A model generated the notes under the pieces. It made no database searches, was not told the origin of the DNA, and saw nothing but the letters and a program-made list of their open reading frames with translations. DNA of 64,000 nt from Volvariella volvacea V23. Lineage: Eukaryota > Basidiomycota > Agaricomycetes > Agaricales > Pluteaceae. The stretch covers positions 1,357,139 through 1,421,138 of the forward strand of contig KB722736.1 in the NCBI GenBank assembly GCA_000349905.1. The letters are read 5' to 3'. The position numbers and the translations under genes are program-made. Within the stretch, counting starts at the first letter, position 1; each line of letters starts with the position of its first letter. This document shows positions 53,653 through 64,000 of the stretch, one piece after another.

Positions 53653-55250
53653 ATTTGGGATGGAGGGGGGAGTATTGATCACGTTTTCTAGGAAAGGTGA
53701 TCGAAGCACCGCACATCCCGGCAATGCATGGGCATAGTCGTATATTACTATTGTTACGCTGATTCCCAAAGGAGGAGCCCCGTCAGCTAAGCACCTTCCC
53801 AGAACAGATGCTTACCCGTGTCCTTTACGATGCCAGTGAGGACGAGCTGTGGTGAGAAGGACTTCTTTAGTGATTAATGATTTTCCAATTGCATGGATGC
53901 TTGGTATTTTCAGTAAGCCCATTAAACCTGTGCCTCGATCGGCAACCATAACACGGCCTATCACCTGAATGACATCAAGGGATCATCACAAAATTGACCC
54001 CATAAATCAAAATAATCAAAACTATGGGTCGGGCCCGCGTCTCATCAACAGCTGCTGGGACGAATCCCCCGCCATAGCAGGCGTAACACATGAACAAGGA
54101 TATCAGGGGACATCGACCGGCATCGTTCCATTCGATCACCAGCCCGATTGGGACGCTGGGCGGGCTAGGCGCACATGTGGGGGAGGACCCGGAAATTCGA
54201 ATCGGCACTGACCGACGTCATGGATCCATGCCAGTCACGGTACTGATGTGTAATTGAAAGTTCTTCCATCGCCGCTGTCCCGCTGCGCCTGCACAGCGCC
54301 ATTGACCTGAACCAGTCACGATATCCAACGGCCATCATAGCCATCATACAAGTTTTGTCAGCCCGTCGCCGAACTGTTCCTGGTATCTGTAAGCAGGAAT
54401 TGGTGCGTGCACACGGAGGGACGAGTGGTACTGTATAGCTTCGGCACCGCCGCCCCCTGAAGTACGGGCGCTAATGCTTCAAGGTTTAGCTAGTGATGAG
54501 AAACGCGATATTTCTCCTCGGCATCCGACAGGAATCTCTAATTCCAGTTCTAGTACATCGCGATGGCGCAGAGGGAAAGCAACAAATGAAATCCAAAGCG
54601 CTTTCGTTCGGAATTCGATAGGCAGATCACGTACGGCGAGAGAACTTGCTCACCAGAAAAGGCGATGCAATGAGTAAGCGCGAACGTGATTCAAGGATAG
54701 ATATAGGCCATCATGATATTGCCAAATTAAGTGGAGATTGGGAGTGTGTGTGTGGCGGTGGTTGCAATTGGAACTTTGTGCATAGATCAAACGTTGGAAG
54801 TTGTATGTTGCAGTTCGGTCCAAATTCACAGCGGACAAGTTGGGGGGACCAACGAGAAGTTGAAGGGAAGAAGCTGTAATGTTATGGAGCGCAGGACGAT
54901 ATATACCAGGCTCAAACGCTCGATTCGCAATTATTGCGCGATGCTCGATGGAGGGTCCCCGGTATTAACCGGAATGGTACTAATTTGGGTGTGAGATGCA
55001 TTACAGGATTATTGATAGCGCTGGGCGCGATTTACTGTATCGAGACGGTCCATAAAAGGGTTCGCAAATACAAAGGCAGACTGTTCCCCGATACACACGA
55101 GAGAGAAAAGAAAGAGTAAGTGAGCGACAACAAATACGAGAAAAACTATGAACGAAAGACTGAATACCCCCAATATAAAATATAGCAGTGTTAGAATATA
55201 TTCACAGAAAAAGGAAGGGGTATGTAACCAGAGCGAGAGGAATAGGGTAA
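53653..55250. other. 1.6 kb without a confident gene
   Basis: Short open frames only. Near 55000-55119 a plus-strand frame encodes a hydrophobic stretch followed by basic residues (LLIALGAIYCIE, then HKRVRKYKGRLFP), which could be the end of a very small membrane protein. No start or splice model was convincing. Confidence 0.35.
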
Positions 55251-56815
55251 TTATCTGTTTTTATCGAGTTTGATGAGCTCCGTTGCCAATCTTGTAAGCA
55301 TTTCATCCGATCGAGGGTTATAAGGGAATATCCTTCCATCTCCAGGCCTTTACTCCAAAATTAGGCGTCTATTCGTACATCTCGACCCCGAAAGATACTT
55401 ACGAAGAACCACCATACCAAGCGCGGTAAGCCCACCCAATCTTCCGTTTACACCCAAAGACTTGGGCTACGTTTTTCTTCCACCCCACATCATATCGTCG
55501 TATACATCCATGAGCATCCTTGACCAGCCTTCGTTGTGCATACGTGAGTTCGGGTTCTAGTGGTGGACTGGATAAGGAATGCCCGTTTTCCGGAAGGGGC
55601 GGGAGGTATTTGAGGAGTAGGAATGGGGATATGTGTTCCAGAGTGGTTTGATTGGTCCTATAGCCATGCGGGTTGTTGGCGCCTATTTACAAGGACTAGA
55701 GGGCGATGCAAAGCTTACAGGATAAGGTATACATGATAGCAGAAGAAGCTCCCGATGACGAGGGCAAACACGCATCCCATCGCAGAAAGAAACAGTTGAT
55801 GAATTGGCGTCACTTCATTCTGCAAAGGGGTGATTAGTGATGAACCAGCAAAATGAACTTGTGCTTACAATGGAATAAGGGTTACTGAACGACCAGAGAA
55901 GTCCAGATATTGATAATACAGCAGTATAAATAGACAGAGCGGTGATACAGAACAAGAAATGCACAAAGGCAGGGTATGTTCGATGGCCCTAGAACAATCA
56001 ATAACGTCAACCGATCAAAGCAAGTTAGACAGAGGGTGGTATGTTCGGCTTACAACACATCTTCCTCCAAGCCATGGACAGTGGTGGTCTTTGTGAAGTA
56101 GGGATAGGACCAATTAGTTGAGTGTTATCGCAGAGTTAAATAGATCCTGCATACCCATCTTCAATACACAACGCCCACATGTTGAACAATGATGCGTTCT
56201 CTCGGGTTTAGGCGCCTATATGCGCACTCCAAATGAACAGGGACCACAAAAAAGCGGTGCAGACAACCACCCACCCAGCATTTTCGACACCATTTCCACG
56301 GTGCGCTAAAATCGTCATCTGTCATTAAGGCTTGTGAAAGCTCGATCTCTTCCTCTTCATTCCGTCCGCGTCCATTCCCGCGTGCGTGGGTATCATCTTC
56401 AAGTCCTTCTTGGAAACGCGATCGTGTTGAGGTATGCAAAACCGAACCCGGGTCCCGTACGATGCAGACGATGAGGGAGGAGAGGATCATAAATGTAAGC
56501 GTGTATATGACACCAATATGGATGATGAAGTTAATCGGTTTGTGAAGCACTTGGAGATAGTAATCCGTTAGGGAGAGAATGATAGACGGTTGTGGTAGCA
56601 GGATGAAGAAAAGCGTTCCTGTTGCCGTCGTGCGTTGAGATGAAGATGCATTGTGTGTGGCGCAGAACGCGGCACTCACCACACAGGGGTAGATAATGAT
56701 ACCACCGTTTAGAGTTCTTGGTCGTATCGTCGTCATCGCTGCTTGGGCTAAACGTGCTTGTAAGCCTCGGACGTGTAATATCGTCGAACGAGAGTAACGG
56801 CTTGCGTGGCGGCAT
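55251..56815 (-). CDS. DHHC-type protein S-palmitoyltransferase (PFA-like)
   Basis: Membrane enzyme that attaches palmitate to cysteines of target proteins, in endomembranes or vacuole. Eight exons on the minus strand: 56815-56680, 56618-56275, 56215-56155, 56088-56054, 55988-55869, 55819-55719, 55657-55403, 55347-55251; 382 aa. Two hydrophobic segments precede IVRDPGSV. The cysteine-rich domain reads KWCRKCWAPKPERTHHC, then CGRCVLKMDHHCPWLG with the catalytic DHHC split over an intron. GHRTYPAFVHFL and two more membrane spans follow, then TNQTTLEHISPF (TTxE motif) and a C-terminal YDVGWKKNVAQVFG. The palmitoyltransferase subtype (PFA3 or another) is not certain. Confidence 0.9.
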
Positions 56816-57219
56816 TTCAGATACGTCAATTTATCTGGGCGTTGTCGGACAAAGGGGCGGTACGAAGTGCTTCCTGGATCAAGGGTTTTCAGGGCTCAGA
56901 ACATAAGAAATTAAAGGAAAGAAGCTGAAGGGAAGGAATGGCTGGGTTGGTTGTTGGGAAGAAATGATATGTCAGAACGACTTACTCTGCTCTTCGGCTT
57001 GCTGTTACGGCATTTCCCGCATGGCTCACGGACTGTGTTCTCCCACTGCTAGCGTTGGCCGGGGAGGGCGTCTTTGGGATCAGAGAACAGACTCGAACGC
57101 GCATTTCATGGCTTCGTTATATGTCGCCTTAGCCTTGCCTTGCGATTTCCTGGGCGCCATGAGCCATATTTGTTCCCGTGTGCGTCAAGCGGCTTGACCT
57201 AGTCTTGACCTCTACGACC

Positions 57220-59200
57220 ATGACGCCAAGTGTACAGTACCACTGCCCGTGCCTATCTACGTCTCCAGTACCACCGCCCCCTCATCTCCCATCGTCGTCT
57301 CATAGCTTCCATCCTCTGCACACGCTCTTTTTTTGCGAAGAATGCGACGCCATTCGATGCAACCGATGCGTGTCCGTGGAAGTGAGCACGTACTACTGTC
57401 CGAACTGTCTCTTTGAAGTCCCCAGTGCAAGTGTGCGCGCAGAGAAGAACAGGTTCATATGATATACGCGTTATCTTGAGCCCATCTCGTCCCTAATTAC
57501 GGTTCATTCAGATGTGCAAGAAACTGCTTTATGTGCCCCAATTGCCGGAATACGTTGTCGGTTGTGCCGTCAGATCCACCGGACAACGGGGACAGTCGAA
57601 TACTCAGCGCAATCGGTGAACCCCCATTCTTCCTATACTGTAACCATTGCAGGTGGGATTCGACCCAAGTTGATATCACGTTCGAGAAGCCCACCGGACT
57701 TGCAAGTAAGAACTCCACACTTTCTTATCTTACCAATCCAACCATCTCCCTTTCTCTCTTTCCAGCGCAACTCCAAAAGTATGAAGACACAGTGCCAGAA
57801 GCACTCGAGTTTGAGCGTTTGAAGGAACATTTTGAGCCTTTCTTACGTGCATCATCGCTTTCCTCTTCTACAACATCCACGCACGCGGCGGGTTCTCACG
57901 TCGCGCACTCACATCATCTTCTTCATACCAATTCCATAACAGCCGCTGCATCTGCCGCTTTAGCGCGCGATATCCCCGGTATTGGAAGGTACAATCCACT
58001 CGCGAGAAGCACCTCGGGAAGGAGTGGGCATGGAGCTGGGAAGGATAGGAGTTTGAATAAGGATGAGATGCCAGAGTATAGGAGTAGGTTGGATATCTCG
58101 ACGGCTACAAATTTGGGAGGTGGTGGTGGGGATGGGGATGCTGAGTTTATCAGGCATTTGGAGACGATGGAGGAGGTTGCGACTTTGGAACAGAGGTGGG
58201 GGAATAGTTGGGCAATGTCCTTCCATACAGAGTCAGTCTCTTATCTCTGCCTATATGCGCATATAGCCTCATTGTGTACTTGTAGTGACCTAAGACCGCT
58301 ACGAATACCACTCCATTCAAAACGTTCAAAGCGATGTCCCGTCTGCACACACATTTTGATCAAGCCAGAACAAAAAGCACAGTCTGTCCGGTACAAGATC
58401 AAGCTCGTCGCCGCAAACTATCTACCGGCTATCACGGTAGCTCTGCCTCATACTCATGTTGTGCCCACCCCAGAACAGCTGCGTCAGCGGTCTCTCGGTA
58501 AAGCGACCGATGATGACAAGAGCGCACTGGGTTTGCACGCCGGAAGGACTTATGCCTTCCATTTAGCTTTAAGCAATCCATTGTACGACCCGATACAAGT
58601 CAGGCTGTCGGTACAAAGAATGCATGTCTCTGCGCCTGTATCGGCGTCTGCGGGTCAAGATGGCAGCGGAAACCCTACCACGCCTGCTGCAGCACGTAGA
58701 CCACCGTTTGCCATCTCGCTACCCACTGCAACTTTCCCAATCGCTGCCTTTGCCGAGGCTTGGGAGTATGACGAGGATGAAGACATGTATGACCCTGATG
58801 ACGACGGCGAGTTTGCCAGTCTTAGAGGGGGCAGGGGTGCAGGAGGACGTGACGACGGACGCGGGAGAAGCAAGACAGTCGGCATCCTTGAAAAGAAGGC
58901 TAATATGACTCTTGTCGGCGGAGAGGTCGTGATTGGAAAGGAGGCGAGAGGAAACGTCAAGGTTGGTGATGCGCGATGCTTTTTCTGATGCCCGTTGCTG
59001 AATATGACGTTCAGTTTAATATGCTGGTGTCTTATACGTATCGGTCGGATGACCCCGCTCCATCAGAAGGTGGAGATGATTTACCTACGCTCTCGAGAGC
59101 CCCCAAGGCGCCAGAGATCAAGACGTTTGCTTTTTACACGGTGGTGGATTTGGGAGCAATTGTGCCGCGAGAGGAGCCCAGGACAGAGCTAGATTTCTGA
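57220..59200 (+). CDS. dynactin subunit 4 (p62)
   Basis: Pointed-end subunit of dynactin, the dynein cofactor needed for nuclear and vesicle transport in hyphae; homologue of Neurospora ro-2 and human DCTN4. Five exons: 57220-57452, 57512-57705, 57766-58231, 58286-58961, 59015-59200; 584 aa. The zinc-binding region shows HTLFFCEECDAIRCNRC, YYCPNCLFEVPS, CARNCFMCPNCRNTLS and FLYCNHCRWDS. FEKPTGLA and LEFERLKEHFEPFL follow. A later block (PLRIPLHSKRSKRCPVC) marks the middle domain. The last exon carries the beta-sheet-like FNMLVSYTYRSDD and ends ELDF. Ser/Gly-rich and Asp-rich insertions lie between blocks. The start ATG yields MTPSVQYHCPC, whose cysteines fit the zinc site. Confidence 0.92.
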
Positions 59201-59449
59201 GTGTAGAGTACAGCCAATAATGATCGTGGACTATATTTGGGAATAGGGTGGGGTGCAGTTGCCAAGCATTGCGCAATCCCGTCACTCGTCCAATTACCTC
59301 GCCTTGCCTTCATCCCTTCCAATTCGGTATCACGGCACGGACCACCTTACTTGTAAGAATCAAATCCTGTGGCAACGCAGTGACCAAGGCTGAGCAAGCC
59401 GGATTTGTTGTCCCGTGTGCTTATTAAGACCCCACCTCGCTTAAGTGCA

Positions 59450-62400
59450 ATGTCCGCAATTGCATCCCGTGCCTCTGGTCTTTGGCAACAAGACGCGAGG
59501 ATGTCCACCGTTTACTATGCCGCTAACGATGGCGACTCTGAAGCGTCGGAGGAGCAGCAGAGTCTGCTAGAAGAGGGTGCCGAAGTGCACGACAGTCGGA
59601 CGCCGGTATGTTGGCTCCTGTCAGCCTCCTTTTTGGGAGTTCACACCGACTTGGCTCGTTAACCTGCGATGCTAGCTGGATCGGACAATCGACAGAATAG
59701 GAATGGGGAGCTACCAGTGGACGCTGCTTTCGTTGTGTGGGTTTGGTGAGTCGTGCTCGTACTAGCCCTGCAAGAGGCTGTGCTCACTAACCCCGTGTTA
59801 GGCTGGATGGCTGATAATGTGAGTTATCATCCGATAATTGAGGGGATACCCACATATATGCGTGTCAGATGTGGATTCAGGCAATGGCAATCATCTTGCC
59901 TCGCGTTCAACGCCACTACTCAGGTGCAGTGTGACGTATCTCGTGCGGGACGAACAAGTCTGACACAAGGCCCTATAGTACCGGATAACTACATAGGCGC
60001 TCTTTCATCCTCAATGTTTGCAGGAATGATGGTTGGGGCAGTAGGATGGGGAACATGTATGCGCATTTACCTTTCTCTTTTCCTTCGTCTGGCGCTAATA
60101 TGTCTTTCCCAGGTTCAGATTTGATGGGGCGAATAACGGCGTTTAACGCCACCCTATTCTTCACCGCACTCTTCGGCATTTTAGCCTCGTTTGCGAGTTC
60201 ATTTCGCACATTATGTATCATTTTGTTCTTTCTTGGGAGCGCTGTAGGGGTAAGTCATGCACCGCCCTCCATGATGTGCTGCTTAACGGTTATAGGGATC
60301 GATGCCTACTGACGGCACACTTCTATTGGAACACATGCCAAAAGAGAAGCAGTACATGGTTACAGCATTGTCCGTCTTCTTCTCCTTCGGCGCGGTGCTA
60401 GCTGCTGTTGTTGCCCTGCTCGTCGTCCCTCAAAATTCATGTCCAGTAACATCGTCAGAATGCGATGTTGATATTCAAAATCAAGGGTGGAAGTATCTCC
60501 TGGTGGCCCTTGGTCTCATAGTACGTACTGAGATCACTCGCCCTCCACCGCATGTCCTTCCTTCCACCCCTTATCCCATATTTTCACGAGAACATCTTGA
60601 TCTATGCGCTCGTCGAAAATACGTGCGCATAGATACGGATTTCTCACTGATATCCGACGGCCTCGATTAATCGTGCTCCCTTCTTGTAGACACTCACCAT
60701 GTTCCTCGCTCGTATCGTGTTTTTCCGATTACACGAATCTCCGAGGTACCTGGTACACGCTGGAAGACCACAAGAAGCCCTTGAATCCCTTCAGATGATT
60801 TCACGATTCAATGGCTCCGAAATTTCCATCTACATAGAAGATGTTAGAGACCACCATCACCCTCATGAACTCCCACCCTCTCCTTCCAAGAACAGCCGAC
60901 CACTCAGCCCCAGTGCTGCGGAGAGATCGGAGCTGGGCGTCTCTGGTGATTCGTCATCACCTGATAGAGCCACTTCCCCCGATGAGCTTGGAGCTCGAAA
61001 ACAATACCATGCTACAGGAGAATCGCCAGTTTCCCTGGAAAATCATACATTCGCCACCCCAGTCCTAGAACAACACTCCACCCAATCTTCCGGGGGCGAT
61101 CCCACTTCCTCTCCTGTGTCTCACATTCGACCTTCATCACGCCGTGATGAATATGATAACGATGACGATACAAATGCTGATGAATATAGTGGTCACAATA
61201 ATGACGACATTGAACGACAGAGGCTTCGAAGGGCATCGATAGAGTCTCAGACCCAGTCAATTAGAAGATCTGTCTCGGTTTCTGGCTCGTTGCATGAGAA
61301 GAGGAGGAAGAAGGTGGTCCCCAAGTGGATCAGAAAACCTATGAAAGCTTGGTGGGAAAGGGTCTTGATGGTATTATCACCGGAGTGGTTCAGGACGACT
61401 ATTTTGGTTTGGGCTGTGTGGTTTGCTATGTCTCTTGGTATGTAGGGGTTTCATTTCTCCTTTATTATTCCTTTTGGACGCGGGCTTCCGAATGTCTTTT
61501 TGACTATCTTGGTCGCTCACGTTTTTTTCGTTCTGGATCCATCGTACTGATCTCGTGTTTCTTGTACTGACTCGCCTCTTTTTCTTCCATTAATACAGCA
61601 TATACCATGTTCAACGTGTTTTTACCCAAGCTTCTAGAAACACGGCCTGTCAGTTCAGGGGAAGTGAACGTGGCTGTTCCGAAATCACTAGAAGCAAGTC
61701 TATGGGAAGTTGTGATATTCACCATTGGCGGATGCCCTGGTGCAATTGTGAGTCCTTTGTGGGTCCACGCGTATGACGTTCGGACATTGATCATTGATGG
61801 TGCCCGTACTTGCGGCTCGCTGGGTTCCGGTAGCTTGGTGCATATATGATCGAATCATCTCTAGGACGCAGGTGGTCCCTTGCAGGGAGCACATTTGTCA
61901 CGGCTGCATTTTGCTTCTTGTTTATCTCTGTCAAGTCGACTTGGGCGGTGCAGCTGAGCACCGTAGGGATTAGTCTTAGCGCAACGGTTAGTCCTTATCG
62001 CTATTTTTAAGCGTGGTCTTGTTTGGATTGTGCTAACCGCAATTTGTCGCAGACGATGTATGCGATCTTATATGGGTAAGGCCACTTTCTCTTCTCTTCG
62101 GTGGTTTGCCCCGAATGATCAGCGGCGGAGTATGCTAACTACTTCTCTTCTCCTCGGGTCTTTTGGAATTCTATCGTTGATCAGTTGGACCCCAGAAATT
62201 TTCGCGACTAAAGGTTAGTATTATGGGTGTCTTGTTTTTTTGGATCTCGTCATCTAATCATTGCGGCGCGTGCTCCCACGCAATATCAGTTAGAGGCACT
62301 GCATGTGGAATTGCATCAGCCCTATCACGAGTGTAAGTTATTTTGAATTTCTTTGTTTTATTCATCCACCGACGATGATCTTTTCATTCTCCTTCTTCCT

Positions 62401-62627
62401 GTCCCTTACCGTGCCATACCATGCCGTGCATGCTACTTTTGGTCATGTAAATCAGTGGTGGCATGGTCGCACCCATAACAGGCGGAATACTCCTAACACT
62501 CGACCGAGCTTTCCCCGTGTACACTAGCGTAGTAGTATACATAATAGGCGGGGTATGTGTGCTGCTATTGAGAGAGGGAGAGGGAGACAGCGGGAAGGGA
62601 AAGGGAGGTAGAGCGTTTGTACATTAA
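59450..62627 (+). CDS. major facilitator superfamily transporter (SV2-like)
   Basis: Twelve-helix transporter, substrate unknown. Fourteen exons: 59450-59605, 59676-59745, 59802-59818 (17 nt), 59869-59923, 59979-60056, 60113-60249, 60296-60520, 60690-61437, 61599-61747, 61834-61986, 62053-62075, 62185-62213, 62290-62332, 62456-62627; 684 aa. MFS signposts include DRIGMGSYQWTLL, CGFGWMADNMW, the loop 2-3 motif SDLMGRITAFNATLFF, GGSMPTDGTLLLEHMP, RLHESPRYLVHAGRPQEA after helix 6, and ATKVRGTACGIASALSRVGG late in the C-half. An unusually long hydrophilic loop (about 190 residues, Ser/His/Asp-rich) separates helices 6 and 7. The second ATG at 59501 (MSTVYYAAND) is an alternative start. Confidence 0.87.
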
Positions 62628-63258
62628 ATCTTTAGATGATCTAGCGGCTCTAATCAAGGCAAGTCAAAGGCAAGGCCAAAGTCAAAGTTCACCGACGGTG
62701 GCTATGGCTTGTGTATGTATCATATCTAGCTATCGCCCCCTACTCTACCTCCGTATACGTATAGCTTACCCCATGCGCATGGCCGCGGAAGCGGCGATTT
62801 AATTACAGTATGATCAGTGATTTTTTAGACTTGTACATGTGGACCCACAATGCCTGCGGAAGGATTTAGGGGCGGAAAAATCTCCCACTGGCCAAGCACA
62901 CGGGAATTGCTGGTTTCTCAAGCAGTAGGACTGTCAGATTGCTGAGATACAATTTCAATATTTGGTGGTTATGAAGTTTCAAACCGCAATGCCGTTTGTT
63001 GAATTATACCGGGCTGTACCAGACCTAATATGTCGTCCAGAGCAGACTGCCAGATAGTGACTCATTTCAGTCCCAACTACTATCGTATATCAAAATCTGG
63101 GGACGCTGGCGTCCAGATTGTGGATCCAACATGACTGCTGTGATGTAATTAGCACATGACCAGGTGGGAGCCGCCCTGGCTTGGATCGAAGCCTGCCCTT
63201 CGCCTCGTGTGGTTGTCTTTCAGCGTCTAAGCGACAAGAGTCGATAACAGCACTAGCC
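62628..63258. other. intergenic region, no gene seen
   Basis: No coding segment or repeat was recognised between the MFS gene and the F-box gene. Confidence 0.5.
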
Positions 63259-64000
63259 ATGATCGACACGGTAAGTTCGCCCGCTGTCGTCGGTCCAGGT
63301 GTTCAGATGGTAATAGACTAATGATCTACATGTGTATACACTTGGACCCACAACCTCAACTGCCTTTGTCGAACCGGCCGTCCGTCGACATCGACATGAC
63401 TGGCTATGGAAATCTGAACAGACTGATACCGTGACCACTATTTCCGAGCTTCCGAACGATGTGCTGTTGCATATATTCCCGTTCTGCGCAACAGAATCGT
63501 GTCAATTGCCTATGAAGACGGACGACCCCCGGCTTATCTTATCGCAGATCTGTTCGAGGTGGAGACATCTCGTGGTGGCTTATTCTCCTGCAATTTGGGC
63601 AGATCTTGAATTGCTTCCGTCCAGGTCGACTCCTAAGTCTACCACTAGGGAGAGCAAAGAAGGATACGGACGGGAGATGGTTCGATGGTGGATAACGAGA
63701 ACGGGTGATAGGCCGCTTTCATTGAAGGCTGGGTATTTCTCCTTCGAATGCTTGGCAGTTTCCCCGATGGACGACATAGTCATTCCCTTCTCGACAAGAT
63801 TCCGGAAGCTAGAATTACTAGCTCCGCAATTAATGGCAAAGAAATTGCTGGCATCCAAGCCCGGTTCGTTCCCATTGTTGGAGCATTTGGAGTTAGGAAG
63901 CCCCAATTGCACGTCCAAGCTTAAACTACCAGCTGCTGCCGAGGGAGCTACCATTTTCCCTGCGTTGCGTTGGATATCTCTGACATTCCTCGTGCCTACC
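63259..64000 (+). CDS. F-box protein, 3' end beyond the window
   Basis: Probable SCF ubiquitin-ligase substrate receptor of the large agaricomycete F-box set. Exon 1 is only 12 nt (63259-63270, Met-Ile-Asp-Thr); exon 2 starts at 63317 and is still open at the window edge. The F-box reads ISELPNDVLLHIFPFCA, LSQICSRWRHLVVAYSPAIWADL. Beyond it lies a leucine-rich stretch (FRKLELLAPQL, FPLLEHLELGSPNC) consistent with LRR-like repeats. The tiny first exon is inferred from frame and splice signals; a start further upstream cannot be excluded. Confidence 0.75.

Noticed and set aside
54934..55119. Possible small membrane protein ending HEREKKE
   Set aside because: A hydrophobic plus basic tail is visible, but no start codon or splice model is convincing; only noted in the intergenic entry.
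57960..58226. Minus-strand frame inside the dynactin p62 gene
   Set aside because: Antisense shadow of a confirmed exon.

Overview
The window is nuclear DNA from a filamentous basidiomycete, almost certainly an agaricomycete. Genes are densely intron-split (introns mostly 45-70 nt), several exons are very short, and the protein set (CreA/Mig1-type repressor, GH15-CBM20 glucoamylase, Egt1, tandem old yellow enzymes, dynactin p62) is typical of that group. Two runs of exactly 100 N (42102-42201 and 53553-53652) show this is a draft scaffold. All gene models were built by hand from conserved protein segments and splice signals. Exon phases sum correctly in every multi-exon model reported as intact.

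Layout. 618-2921 (+) is a secreted glucoamylase. 3332-6540 (+) is the ribonucleotide reductase large subunit, preceded by and containing MCB (ACGCGT) elements. 6831-8727 (+) is an SNF5/SFH1-type chromatin remodelling subunit. 8728-13736 holds no gene I can recognise. 13737-14377 (-) is the deca-GX3 protein LTO1. A ~4.2 kb leader and promoter region precedes a CreA/Mig1-like carbon catabolite repressor at 18554-20995 (+). 23071-26006 (+) is a 14-exon WD40 protein. 27512-27886 holds a small hypothetical gene. 28050-28753 (-) is a decayed copy of an agaricomycete orphan family.

29106-29190 (-) is an intron-containing tRNA-Pro(AGG). 29366-31115 (-) is the queuosine-nucleotide hydrolase QNG1. 31390-32440 (-) is a low-complexity protein of unknown function and 32762-34479 (-) an arrestin-like protein. 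35199-36525 and 38476-39815 (-) are tandem old yellow enzyme paralogues. 40465-41799 (-) is a thioesterase-superfamily protein. 42281-44094 (+) is a mitochondrial-looking family X DNA polymerase homologue that has lost its catalytic residues. 44366-48852 contains three more broken copies of the orphan family. 49627-53268 (-) is ergothioneine synthase EGT1, 55251-56815 (-) a DHHC palmitoyltransferase, 57220-59200 (+) dynactin p62, 59450-62627 (+) an MFS transporter, and 63259 to the window end (+) an F-box protein that runs off the edge.

The genes do not form one pathway. Functional links are limited: RNR1 and the SFH1-type gene both carry MCB elements (S-phase expression), and glucoamylase and the CreA-like repressor belong to the same carbon-repression logic. 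The most unusual items are the intact but apparently catalytically dead Pol X protein, a set of microexons (4, 7, 11, 12, 14 and 17 nt), four GC-AG introns, and the repeated, consistently broken orphan family.
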